From an uncultured Acetatifactor sp. (GTDB lineage: Bacteria > Bacillota > Clostridia > Lachnospirales > Lachnospiraceae): 51,069 nt of DNA. Below are positions 15,342-24,056 of the stretch, piece by piece; the first letter of the stretch is position 1, and each line of letters starts with the position of its first letter. The stretch lies in contig CANRIP010000021.1 of the NCBI GenBank assembly GCA_947630715.1, forward strand, positions 1 to 51,069, in the 5' to 3' direction. The translations under genes and the position numbers were made by a program. A model generated the notes under the pieces. That model had not been told where the DNA came from and searched no databases. It saw nothing but the letters and a program-made list of their open reading frames with translations.

Positions 15342-17639
15342 TTACAGAATGTTCATGGGGTCAAAATCAAACTGCACCGTCTCCGTCCGCTGCCAGCCGC
15401 GGACCCGTTCCTCGGTCATATCCTTGATATGAATCAGTGTATCATATTCTGCACATTTCAGGTAGAAAACAAATCTAAAAATATCATTAATCTTTTCCAT
15501 GGACGCCGGCGCCGGGCCGATCAGCCGCAGACCGCAGGCGGGATTTTGAAATTCCGGGCTGTTTTTGACCTCCCGGGCCAGATATTCGGCCGCCTGCGCC
15601 CCGCCGTTTTCGGTTTCGGAAAACACCTGCACCGCCAGCATATGGGACACGGGAGGATACCCCATCAGCTCCCTGTAAAGGATTTCTTCCTCATAAAACC
15701 CTTCATAATCCTGAGCAGCCGCATGTACCACCGCGTAATGCTCCGGCTGATACGTCTGGATCACCGCCTCACCGGGCAGCTCCCCCCTGCCGGCCCTGCC
15801 AACCGCCTGGGTCAAAAGCTGGAAAGTCCGCTCTCCCGCCCGATAATCCCCCATGCTGAGGGACAGATCCGCCGCCAGCACCCCCACCAGCGTCACCGAG
15901 GGGAAATCGTGTCCCTTGACAATCATCTGGGTGCCGATCAGCACATCCGCCTCCCGGTTGGCAAAGGCAGAAAGGATCTTCTGATAGCTGTCCTTGGTTT
16001 TGGTGGTGTCCCCGTCCATGCGCAGACATCTCACCCCCGGGAACATTGCCTTCAGCTTTTCCTCAATCTGCTGGGTTCCCGCCCGGAAACCGCTGATATA
16101 TCTGGATCCGCACACGGGACAAGCCGTCGGCTTGGGCTGGCTGTAACCGCAGTAATGACACAAAAGTCTGCCCCCCTGATGCTCCGTCAGGGAGACGGCG
16201 CAGTGGGGACACTTCATCACATGCCCGCAAGCCCTGCAAGAGATAAACCCCGCATAGCCCCTGCGGTTCAGGAACAGAATGCTCTGCTGGCCCTTTTGAA
16301 TCCTGTCCGCCAACAGTTCCTGCAGTTTCCGGCTGAAGATGGACCGGTTGCCCTCCTTCAGCTCCTGTCTCAGATCCACCGTCCAGACTTTGGGAAGGGT
16401 GGCTCCGGTCAGGCGTTCCGTCAGGGTAAAAAGCTTGTATTCCCCTTTTTTTGCCCGGTAATACGCTTCCAGAGACGGCGTGGCGGATCCCAGCACCACG
16501 GAAGCCCCGTGGAGCCTGGCCACCTGAAGGGCCGTCTCCCTGGCGTGGTACCGGGGAGAGGATTCGCTTTTATAGCTGCCCTCATGCTCCTCGTCCATCA
16601 CAATGATGCCGATTCGGGGAAAAGGGGTGAAAAGCGCCGATCTGGGGCCGATGATCACATCGATTTCCCCCTGTTTCGCCCGCTGGCACTGATCGTATTT
16701 TTCCCCCTGGGACAGCGTAGAATTCATCACGCTCACCCGATCCCCGAAACGGCGGTAAAACCTAAGCAGCGTCTGATAGGTCAAGGCGATTTCCGGAATC
16801 AGCACCACCGCCTGACGCCCCTTTTTGACCACGTTTTCAATCAGCTCCAGATACACCTGGGTCTTGCCGCTGCCCGTGACGCCGTGGATCAGGTAAACCC
16901 CCGGTATTTCCCTGTCCAGATCCTGAGTGATACTGTCCACAATCCTTTGCTGCCCGGGGCTCAGCCGCCTGGGCGGTTCGGCCTCCGCGCACAGTTTCAC
17001 GGGATTGCGGAAACTTTCCCGGCTTACGACCCGCACAACCCCCGCCTGTTCCAGCCCTCTCACGGTTTGCGGGGAGACGCCCAATTTCCCGGTCACCCAT
17101 TCATAGGGAATGCTTTCCTGCTCCGCAAGCTCCCCCAAAAGCCGCTCCTTCGCCACCTGTTTTTTTCTCCGGCACTGGCCTTGCAGAGAAATGATTTCCT
17201 CCCTGGTCATCAGCCGTTCCAGCATACGGTTCTCCAGCCGTTTCACGGACTGCCTGGCGGGAAGTACCGTTTTCAGAGCCTGAATCATGGTGGATCCGTA
17301 ATTTTTCCGGATCCAGGCCGCCAGGGCGATCATTTTGTCCTCCGCCTCCACGCCCTTTTGGGCTATGTCCAGAATCGCCTTCATCCTGGCGGGATCAAAC
17401 TTACATTCCTCCCCCATCCCAATCACATAACCCTGAAGGGGTTTGTTGCCGTTTCCGAAGGGCACCGTGACGCACATCCCCGTCTCCAGCTTTCCCCGCA
17501 GTCTCTCCGGCACACGGTACTGAAAGGGCCGATCCAGTTTTTCATGCGTGATATCCACGATCACGTCCGCGTACAGTTCCCCCACTGCGTTCCTCCTCCG
17601 GCCGGCTTTGCCTTTCCGGGGCAGAATGTCCCGCTCCAA
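15342..17639 (-). CDS. priA: Primosomal replication-restart helicase PriA
   Basis: A 765-residue DEAH-type helicase that loads the replisome at stalled forks. It has an N-terminal 3'-DNA-binding domain, Walker A GVTGSGKT (about 251-258), DEEH (about 346), and eight zinc-binding cysteines in CRACGHVMKCPHC to CPVCG (about 466-516) inserted between the helicase lobes. Motif VI region QAVGRAGRG is intact. It heads the block def-fmt-yugP-rsmB-rlmN. A gap of 39 bases separates it from murE; no own promoter was recognised. Confidence 0.95.
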   Translation of the reverse strand: MERDILPRKGKAGRRRNAVGELYADVIVDITHEKLDRPFQYRVPERLRGKLETGMCVTVPFGNGNKPLQGYVIGMGEECKFDPARMKAILDIAQKGVEAEDKMIALAAWIRKNYGSTMIQALKTVLPARQSVKRLENRMLERLMTREEIISLQGQCRRKKQVAKERLLGELAEQESIPYEWVTGKLGVSPQTVRGLEQAGVVRVVSRESFRNPVKLCAEAEPPRRLSPGQQRIVDSITQDLDREIPGVYLIHGVTGSGKTQVYLELIENVVKKGRQAVVLIPEIALTYQTLLRFYRRFGDRVSVMNSTLSQGEKYDQCQRAKQGEIDVIIGPRSALFTPFPRIGIIVMDEEHEGSYKSESSPRYHARETALQVARLHGASVVLGSATPSLEAYYRAKKGEYKLFTLTERLTGATLPKVWTVDLRQELKEGNRSIFSRKLQELLADRIQKGQQSILFLNRRGYAGFISCRACGHVMKCPHCAVSLTEHQGGRLLCHYCGYSQPKPTACPVCGSRYISGFRAGTQQIEEKLKAMFPGVRCLRMDGDTTKTKDSYQKILSAFANREADVLIGTQMIVKGHDFPSVTLVGVLAADLSLSMGDYRAGERTFQLLTQAVGRAGRGELPGEAVIQTYQPEHYAVVHAAAQDYEGFYEEEILYRELMGYPPVSHMLAVQVFSETENGGAQAAEYLAREVKNSPEFQNPACGLRLIGPAPASMEKINDIFRFVFYLKCAEYDTLIHIKDMTEERVRGWQRTETVQFDFDPMNIL

Positions 17640-17678
17640 GTTTCCCTGGTTTTGCCGGCCTGACGGTTTCAGGACTCC

Positions 17679-19154
17679 TTAAATATGCTGCGTCCCTTCC
17701 TCCAGCACTTCCCGGATCAGCGTCCTCTCGTCCATGGGGTACTTGACGCCTTTTATCTCCTGATAATCCTCATGTCCCTTCCCCGCCAGGACGATAATAT
17801 CCCCTTCCTGGGCGTGGGAAATCACATAGCGGATCGCTTCCTTGCGGTCGCAGATCTCCACATATCTGCCCTCCGTCTTCTCCATTCCCGTCCGGATATC
17901 GTCCATGATCGCCTGAGGCTCCTCAAAACGCGGATTGTCGGAGGTAATGACGGTCAGATCCGCCAGCCTGCCGCTGACCTCCCCCATTTCAAATCTGCGC
18001 TGCCTGGATCGATTGCCCCCGCAGCCGAACAGACAGACCAGCCTGCCCGGCTCATATTCCCGCAGGGTGGTCAGCAGGCTCTCCAGCGCCATGGCGTTAT
18101 GCGCGTAATCGATCAACAGCGTGAAATGCTCCGACACCTTGACCATTTCAATGCGGCCCCTGACCTTTGCCTTTTCCAGCGCCCGGCGGATTGCATCCTC
18201 CTTCGCCCCGAGATGCCGGCAGACCGCTATAGCCGCCAGCGCGTTATAGACGCTGAATCTGCCGGGAGTGCACACCTGCGCCTCCATTTCCATCAGGCCG
18301 GCGGTGTGAAAGCTGACTCCCAGTTCTCCCGGTTTTTTGATCAGTTCCAGATGCTCGCCCCGAAGCATGCAGTCCTTTCCCAGCCCGAACGTCTCCAGCT
18401 CACAGGTATGTCCGTTGGTCACCTCCCGCCAGTGTCCGTCGTCCCCGTTTATGATCCCCACCCGGCACTGCCGAAACAACAGCCCCTTACAGTCCCGATA
18501 TTCCTCAAAGCTGGCATGCTCGTTGGCGCTGATATGATCCGGCTGCAGATTGGTGAAAATGCCGTAATCAAATACAAAGCCCTGAGTCCTGTGCAGCTTA
18601 AGCGCCTGGGAGGATACTTCCATCACCACCGTATCCAGACCGGCCTGTACCATTCTCGCAAAGTATTCCTGCAGCAGTATGGATTCCGGCGTGGTATTTT
18701 CCGCATGGATGTGAGTATCCCCGATCACCACCTCCACGGTCCCCACCAGCCCCACCTTGCGGCCGACGTTTTCCAGGATGGACTTGATCAGGTAGGCGGT
18801 GGTCGTCTTTCCCTTTGTGCCGGTGATGCCGATCACCTTTAGTTTCTCCGCGGGATGCCCGTACCATGCCGCCGAGAGAAAAGCCATTGCATAACGCGTG
18901 TTATTTACCTGGATCACCGTGACGTCCGATTCCGGGGGCAGCTCCACCGGCTTTGATACCACCAGCGCTGCCGCCCCTTTGGCCGCCACGTCCGCCGCAT
19001 ACCCATGCCCGTCAAAGCTTGCGCCCTCGATGCAGCAAAACACACAGCCGCTTTCCGCTTTCCGGGAATCGCATGCCACCGCGCTCACTTCCCTGTCAGG
19101 CGTCCCCTGTACGCAGGTATATTCCAATCCCTCCAACAGCTCTGTCAATTTCAT
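17679..19154 (-). CDS. murE: UDP-MurNAc-L-Ala-D-Glu:meso-diaminopimelate ligase MurE
   Basis: A 491-residue cytoplasmic Mur ligase adding the third residue of the peptidoglycan stem peptide. The central domain carries the ATP loop GTKGKTTTAYL (about 112) and the FTNLQPDHIS segment before the carbamylated lysine region. The C-terminal domain has SDNPRFEEP (about 402-410); DNPR is the meso-diaminopimelate-selecting signature, as opposed to the lysine type. It lies directly upstream of priA, away from a dcw cluster. Confidence 0.95.
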   Translation of the reverse strand: MKLTELLEGLEYTCVQGTPDREVSAVACDSRKAESGCVFCCIEGASFDGHGYAADVAAKGAAALVVSKPVELPPESDVTVIQVNNTRYAMAFLSAAWYGHPAEKLKVIGITGTKGKTTTAYLIKSILENVGRKVGLVGTVEVVIGDTHIHAENTTPESILLQEYFARMVQAGLDTVVMEVSSQALKLHRTQGFVFDYGIFTNLQPDHISANEHASFEEYRDCKGLLFRQCRVGIINGDDGHWREVTNGHTCELETFGLGKDCMLRGEHLELIKKPGELGVSFHTAGLMEMEAQVCTPGRFSVYNALAAIAVCRHLGAKEDAIRRALEKAKVRGRIEMVKVSEHFTLLIDYAHNAMALESLLTTLREYEPGRLVCLFGCGGNRSRQRRFEMGEVSGRLADLTVITSDNPRFEEPQAIMDDIRTGMEKTEGRYVEICDRKEAIRYVISHAQEGDIIVLAGKGHEDYQEIKGVKYPMDERTLIREVLEEGTQHI

Positions 19155-19296
19155 ATTACCCTGTCTCCCTTCCGGCCTGTTTGCATTTGATTTGCCCCTT
19201 TTCGGAAAAGCGTCCCTACTAGCTGCCGTTCTGAAAAGAGGCCTGTGTTGCTATTTCGTTGTGATGATAAATACTGTTCGTTCCACATACGGGAAT

Positions 19297-19794
19297 TCAA
19301 ATGGATCTTTTCAGTTTCAACTGAAAATTTGGTTTTGTAACATATTCCAAGTAAGTCGGTCTGCCCGCATATTCCAGATATGCTTTGAATCTTTCCGCCA
19401 TAGCGGGAGCAGTGATGAACTCTTGAGCCTTGTCTATGGAAAAGAAAGCAGACTCAGAGTTTTCATTGGAAGGACGTGGTATGCCATCTTTCGCCCTGCA
19501 AATAAAATCGAGCATAATCTTGGTGGGCACTTCTTTGACCCCGTTATACCCGGGATATTTACAAGTGTTTGACGATATGCAAAACACTTCTCCAACCTCA
19601 ATATCAATGCCTGTTTCTTCCATAACTTCCCTTTTCACAGCGTCGATCACGTTTTCCCCGACTTCGACCTGCCCTCCTGGAAATTCCCACCCTCCGCGAT
19701 ATGTTTTGACCAGCAGGATATCATCATTCTCATTCATCACGATACCCGCTGCCGCAATGATATGAGTTGGCATGACCCATTCCGTATTGCTCAT
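19297..19794 (-). CDS. Nudix hydrolase
   Basis: A 165-residue pyrophosphohydrolase with a complete Nudix box: GGQVEVGENVIDAVKREVME followed by ETGI (about 35-57). The substrate cannot be told from sequence; the fold and the C-terminal proline-rich AGRPTYLEY tail give no specific class. The start is taken at the second ATG of an ATGATG pair because GGAGG then lies 5 bases upstream; a frame 4 codons longer begins inside the ribosome site. Composition is more AT-rich than the neighbours on both sides, and it is flanked by a perfect minisatellite, so recent acquisition is possible. Confidence 0.88.
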   Translation of the reverse strand: MSNTEWVMPTHIIAAAGIVMNENDDILLVKTYRGGWEFPGGQVEVGENVIDAVKREVMEETGIDIEVGEVFCISSNTCKYPGYNGVKEVPTKIMLDFICRAKDGIPRPSNENSESAFFSIDKAQEFITAPAMAERFKAYLEYAGRPTYLEYVTKPNFQLKLKRSI

Positions 19795-19852
19795 CATGAC
19801 CTCCATTCAATCAAATCCCGACTTGTTTCATTAACATAATACCACAATCATG

Positions 19853-19930
19853 CTCATTTACATATCTCATTTACATATCTCATTTACATATCTCATTTAC
19901 ATATCTCATTTACATATCTCATTTACATAT
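19853..19930. repeat. Six perfect tandem copies of a 13-bp unit upstream of the Nudix gene
   Basis: CTCATTTACATAT is repeated six times without a mismatch (19853-19930). A possible minus-strand -10 box TATTAT (19836-19841) lies just downstream, so a -35 at normal spacing would fall in the first copy. Copy number changes of 13 bp could therefore affect Nudix expression. Confidence 0.95.
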
Positions 19931-20046
19931 CAGATTTCCCTTCCATTTGTTCCACCATCCCTTTTCGAAAAATGAATATAGTAACCGCTTTCTTTCTATT
20001 TTACTCTTTTTTCCGCCGTTCTACCACCCCAAATTATCTGCACGGC

Positions 20047-20084
20047 AAAAACAGAGGGCCCCGGCTTATGCCGGGGTCCTCTGT
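20047..20084 (-). terminator. Rho-independent terminator of the recJ-pfkB side
   Basis: A 15-bp stem (20051-20065 with 20070-20084, one G-U pair, loop TTAT) is followed on the minus strand by TTTT (20047-20050). It lies about 120 bases past the sugar kinase stop. Confidence 0.8.
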
Positions 20085-20202
20085 TTCTTATGAGGGGGGA
20101 GATAGTGATTTCATCAACTATCTGAAATACACTATAACGGCAAAATGTGTCCAAAGTGTGATCAATTTATAAAATCCGGATAAAAAATATAAATTTTCCC
20201 GT

Positions 20203-21105
20203 TCACAGGAAATGTAAGTAAGTTTCCATGGAGATGTCCCCATTCTCCCTTGTCATGGCGTTTGCGGCCGCCAGCGCCGCCGCCTTTTTCAAAGCGGTTT
20301 CCGTATCCTCCCCTGCAAGCCGGCTCATGCAAAGGGAAGCCACCACCGTGTCTCCGCAGCTAACAGTGTTCACAGCCTTCACCTTGACCGCCTCCCGGTA
20401 GGTGGTCCGATCCTTTTCCACGCAGAGCAGCCCTTCTCTCCCCAGGGATATCACCGCTTTCCCCACCCCGAGGGTAAGTAGTTCCCCGGCGGCTGCCTCC
20501 AGTTTCTCCCTTGTCTCAAGCGTTCTGCCCGCCAGAGTTTCCAATTCCCTGCGGTTTGGCTTGACCAGATCCGGCCCGGCCTTGATGCCCTCCCACAGCG
20601 CCTCCCCGGAGCTGTCCAGGATCACCTGATGTCCCGCCATATGGCACATTTTGATTAAAACCGCGTAAAGATCCGCAGGGACGCCTCTTGGCAGACTGCC
20701 GGACAAAACCGTCATAGTGCAGAATTCCAGGCAGCCGGCAAACTGTTTCAAAAAAGTTTCCAGTTCCTGATGGGATATCACAGGCCCCGGCTCCAAAAGC
20801 TCCGTCACCCGGCCGCTTTGCTCCAGCAGATTGGTATTGATCCGGGTCTCCTGGGCGATTCTGGTAAAATGACACTCCGCCCCCATCTTTTCCGTTTCTT
20901 TCTCGATCAGATCCCCTCCGAAACCGCCCAGAAATCCCACCGCCGCCACCGGGATATGAAACAATCTGAGAACCCTGGTCACGTTGATGGCCTTGCCGCC
21001 CGCGATGCTCTGCGCGCTGTCCATACGGTTCACCTCTCCGGCCGCCATTTCCCGGATCCGGCAGGTTCTGTCCACCGCCGGATTCAGACTTACCGTCATG
21101 ATCAT
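20203..21105 (-). CDS. PfkB-family sugar (1-phospho)kinase, FruK/LacC type
   Basis: A 300-residue ribokinase-fold kinase of the hexose/phosphofructokinase branch: it starts MIMTVSLNPAVDRT as FruK and LacC do, has the first PfkB signature AGGKAINVTRVL, and the catalytic loop VSCGDTVVASL (about 245-255). In most members this loop is GAGD; here the alanine position is cysteine (SCGD), but the catalytic aspartate is kept. Fructose 1-phosphate, tagatose 6-phosphate and related sugars are possible substrates. No phosphotransferase or other sugar gene is adjacent, so the substrate is open. Between it and recJ lies a 156-bp minisatellite; the two may still be cotranscribed. Confidence 0.85.
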   Translation of the reverse strand: MIMTVSLNPAVDRTCRIREMAAGEVNRMDSAQSIAGGKAINVTRVLRLFHIPVAAVGFLGGFGGDLIEKETEKMGAECHFTRIAQETRINTNLLEQSGRVTELLEPGPVISHQELETFLKQFAGCLEFCTMTVLSGSLPRGVPADLYAVLIKMCHMAGHQVILDSSGEALWEGIKAGPDLVKPNRRELETLAGRTLETREKLEAAAGELLTLGVGKAVISLGREGLLCVEKDRTTYREAVKVKAVNTVSCGDTVVASLCMSRLAGEDTETALKKAAALAAANAMTRENGDISMETYLHFL

Positions 21106-21126
21106 TCCCTTTCTTCCTCCGCCTCT

Positions 21127-21282
21127 CCTGATTGCTTTACCTGGTTTCTTTATTTGGTTTCTTTGCCTGGTTTCTTTATTTGGTTGCTTTAACTGGTTTC
21201 TTTACCTGATTGCTTTTCCCGGTTGCCTTTCCTGATTGCTTTTCCTGGTCACTTTGCCTGGTTTCTTCGCCCGGTTGCCTTT
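21127..21282. repeat. Minisatellite of twelve 13-bp units between recJ and the sugar kinase
   Basis: Twelve contiguous units of exactly 13 bp, consensus CCTGGTTTCTTTA on the plus strand, with variants such as CCTGATTGCTTTT. It fills almost the whole gap between recJ and the kinase gene. On the transcribed (minus) strand it is purine-rich. Confidence 0.9.
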
Positions 21283-21299
21283 GATCCCTTATCCCCGGC

Positions 21300-23063
21300 T
21301 CAGCAGTAATACTGCATCACATACTGCACCTGGGTTCTCCCCCGGTAGGTGTTGCTGCCAAGCTGGTAAGCCACGCTGACGGGAAAGCCGCCTCTCCCCC
21401 CATACAGCGCCGCCGCGCTGCCGGAGCCAAACTTTTCGTCCAAAAAGGCGTCAAATTGTTCCGGTTCTCCGAAAAACACCACTTGTTTTTCGTTTCCCTC
21501 CGGGGTTCTCACCTGAAATCTGGCGTATCTGCCGCCCTCCCCCATCCGGGCCCCCGAAAGAAACAGCAGATCCTTCTGGGCGAAAAGCGGCTTGGGATTC
21601 CCGGTTCCAAAGGGCTCCAAAAGAGTCAACTGCCGGGCCAGTTCCTCTCCCGCGTAATCGAGAGGCATCGGCACATCGATGTGAACCCGGGGAATAAAAT
21701 CTTCCTCGGTCATATGGCAGTTTTGGTTCAGCGCCCTGCGCAGGGGCTCAATGTCCTCCTCCTTCATGGAAAATCCGGCCGCCATGGCATGTCCCCCGAA
21801 TTTCACAAAATACTGCTGCGTTTCGGTCATGGCCCGGTACATATGATACCCTTCCGTGGAGCGGCCGGATCCCTTGACCCCTTCCTCTCCTTTGGTCAGC
21901 AGGAATACGGGATGATGGTGCCTCTCCCGGATCCGCCCCGCGATAATCCCCGCCAGGCTTTCGTGAACCTGGGGCAGATAGATCACCATCACCTTGTCCC
22001 GCTCCAGATGATGCTCCTTTATATAGGCTTCGGCCAGCTCCACCCCCTGGACGGTCATGGTTTTGCGGCTGTCGTTCATCTCCTTCAGCTCCCCCGCCAT
22101 TTTCATGGCCCGGGGGAGGCTGCCGCTCTGCAAAAGCTCCAAAGCCCTTGCGGCCGTGTCCAGCCTGCCGGTGGCGTTTAAGCAGGGGCCGATCACGAAC
22201 CCCAGATGGTAAGCGGTCAACTGATCCATCCTCAGCCCGTTCACCTCTATCAGCGCCCTGAGGCCTGGATTTGCCGTATTCCGCAGCCGTTTCAGCCCCT
22301 CCCGGACCAGAATGCGGTTTTCATCCTTCAGCTCCATCACGTCGCAGACTGTGGCCAGCGCCGCAAACTCCAAAAATTCTTCCGCCGCCTGCGCAAGCTC
22401 CGGTTTTTTCCCCTTTTCCGCCAGAGCCAGAATCAGCTTATACGCCACTACCGCGCCGCAGATGCCGGGGAAGGGATAGGTACATTTTTCCTGCTTGGGG
22501 TCGATCACCGCCGCCGCATCCGGCAGTTTCTCCCGCCGGACGCCCCCTTCTTCCTCATAGGGAACCTCATGATGATCCGTGACAATCACAGGGATTCCAA
22601 GCTCTTTCGCCGTTTCAATCTGTGCCGCCGCGGCGATACCGTTATCGCAGGTGACGATCAGCTCCACGCCCTCCCCCGCCGCTTCCAGAATCAGATGTTC
22701 ATTCAGCCCGTAGCCGTCATGGATCCTGTGGGGGATGGCCGCGTCCACCCTGGCTCCCAGAATCTCCAGACCCTTGGTGAGAATATAGGAGGAACAGATC
22801 CCGTCCACATCGTAATCTCCGATCACACGGATCCTCGTCCCCGCTTCCGCCGCCTGGAGAATCAGTTCCACCGCCTGATCCATTCCCCGCAGCAGCCAGG
22901 GGGAATAACAGTCCTTCAGCGTTCCGTTCAGAAACCGGTTCACCTGTTCTTCCTCCGTCAGATCCCGGTTTCTCAAGATGCGGGCAAGCACGGGACTAAT
23001 GTGAAATTCCTTCGCCCACTTGTTAAAATCCGCCCGTTTGGCGCTCACATACCACTTTTCCAT
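21300..23063 (-). CDS. recJ: Single-strand-specific 5'-3' exonuclease RecJ
   Basis: A 587-residue DHH-family nuclease for recombination and mismatch repair. Motif I is GDYDVDGICSSY (about 79-90), the DHH motif is TDHHEVP (about 159-165), and the DHHA1 part shows GGHAMAAGFSMKEED. The C-terminal OB domain ends with a short region before the stop. Firmicutes RecJ proteins are often longer, so this is a short form. It starts 22 bases after the zinc-ribbon gene. Placement after secDF is common in Clostridia. Confidence 0.93.
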   Translation of the reverse strand: MEKWYVSAKRADFNKWAKEFHISPVLARILRNRDLTEEEQVNRFLNGTLKDCYSPWLLRGMDQAVELILQAAEAGTRIRVIGDYDVDGICSSYILTKGLEILGARVDAAIPHRIHDGYGLNEHLILEAAGEGVELIVTCDNGIAAAAQIETAKELGIPVIVTDHHEVPYEEEGGVRREKLPDAAAVIDPKQEKCTYPFPGICGAVVAYKLILALAEKGKKPELAQAAEEFLEFAALATVCDVMELKDENRILVREGLKRLRNTANPGLRALIEVNGLRMDQLTAYHLGFVIGPCLNATGRLDTAARALELLQSGSLPRAMKMAGELKEMNDSRKTMTVQGVELAEAYIKEHHLERDKVMVIYLPQVHESLAGIIAGRIRERHHHPVFLLTKGEEGVKGSGRSTEGYHMYRAMTETQQYFVKFGGHAMAAGFSMKEEDIEPLRRALNQNCHMTEEDFIPRVHIDVPMPLDYAGEELARQLTLLEPFGTGNPKPLFAQKDLLFLSGARMGEGGRYARFQVRTPEGNEKQVVFFGEPEQFDAFLDEKFGSGSAAALYGGRGGFPVSVAYQLGSNTYRGRTQVQYVMQYYC

Positions 23064-23085
23064 GTTTCACCAGAATTTCCGCCCT

Positions 23086-24009
23086 TTACAGGGAATTCCG
23101 CCCGGAAACCGTATCGGCGGAAAGATAAACGCCGAACCAGGCTCCCTCCCAGGTGTCGGACTCAAATTCTTCTTCAAACAGCAGCAGGAAGTCATTGTAT
23201 TCCTCAGGCACCTCATACATCAGAAGGCCCTCTGTCTCTCCTTCCACCGGCAGCCTGTACTGTTCCGGCAGAAAGCCCTCCGCAGCCTGGGGCATCACCG
23301 GAAAGGCATAGCCTTCCTCGTTGTCCCACTCCACCCAGAAATCCGTGTCAAACATGGGAACCTCGTCCCCAAAGGTATTTTCCAAAGTCAGATCCAGCAC
23401 GATCAACTGATATCCCTCTTTTGCGGTAAATCCCTGAAAGCTGTCGCAGAACAACACGTTATTCACGGTGAAGTCGAACCAGTAGGTGTGCATGCAGTCC
23501 CCCACATAGCCGATGCCGTAGCCGTCCTCGGCATAAATATCCTCCTTCGGCCGGTCATATCCGTCCTCCCAGGAGGAATCCCCGTCGTCATACTCGTCCA
23601 GGGAATCATAGGAATCCCAGTCATCGTCGTAATCCTCCCAGTAAATGGCGTCCATGGTATCGGAAAAATCAGTCATGGAACTCTGAACATACCGATAAAC
23701 CATCTGATACAGCAGGGTACAAGCAGGGATCGCCACAAATGCCACGCAGATGACCAGCGGAATGACCCAGCCGTATCTGCGCTTTTTCTCCGGTTTCCCT
23801 ACGGGCACGGCCTGGCTGCGAACCGGCTGCGCGGCCGGCGCCGTCCGGCTCTCCTGGGGTGCCGGCGGATTCTGTGCATGGGAAACCTCCAGCATGGCCT
23901 GCTCCTGCTTTGCAACCTCCTCCCTGGTTTTCATATTCACTGAGGTGCCGCAATAGCTGCACATCAACGCACCATCCGCTATTTTCTTCCCGCATACCGC
24001 ACAAAACAT
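23086..24009 (-). CDS. Zinc-ribbon single-pass membrane protein with an extracytoplasmic domain
   Basis: A 307-residue protein beginning with a zinc ribbon (Cys 3, 6, 17 and 20: CAVCGKKI to CSYCG), a linker, one membrane helix (about 82-104, YGWVIPLVICVAFVAIPACT), a strongly acidic tyrosine-rich linker (EDYDDDWDSYDSLDEYDDG), and a C-terminal beta-rich domain resembling DUF4352/DUF5067-type folds (GYQLIVLDLTLENTFGDEVPMF). Such proteins are common in Lachnospiraceae and their function is not known. It lies between the glutathione peroxidase and recJ genes. Confidence 0.75.
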   Translation of the reverse strand: MFCAVCGKKIADGALMCSYCGTSVNMKTREEVAKQEQAMLEVSHAQNPPAPQESRTAPAAQPVRSQAVPVGKPEKKRRYGWVIPLVICVAFVAIPACTLLYQMVYRYVQSSMTDFSDTMDAIYWEDYDDDWDSYDSLDEYDDGDSSWEDGYDRPKEDIYAEDGYGIGYVGDCMHTYWFDFTVNNVLFCDSFQGFTAKEGYQLIVLDLTLENTFGDEVPMFDTDFWVEWDNEEGYAFPVMPQAAEGFLPEQYRLPVEGETEGLLMYEVPEEYNDFLLLFEEEFESDTWEGAWFGVYLSADTVSGRNSL

Positions 24010-24056
24010 TTCTTTCCCCTCCCGTCATGGGGCGGCAGATTCCTCCGCCCCCCGTT

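Noticed and set aside
15321..17663. Plus-strand 780-codon ORF opposite priA
   Set aside because: It is the antisense shadow of priA caused by high GC; its product is rich in H, P, Q and R and has no motif.
20101..20122. GATAGT/ACTATC stem downstream of the sugar kinase as a second terminator
   Set aside because: Six base pairs with a 10-base loop and no T tract; the strong hairpin at 20051-20084 is sufficient.
19972..20172. Plus-strand 66-codon ORF between the Nudix and sugar kinase genes
   Set aside because: It reads through the terminator hairpin, has no ribosome site and shows low-complexity sequence.
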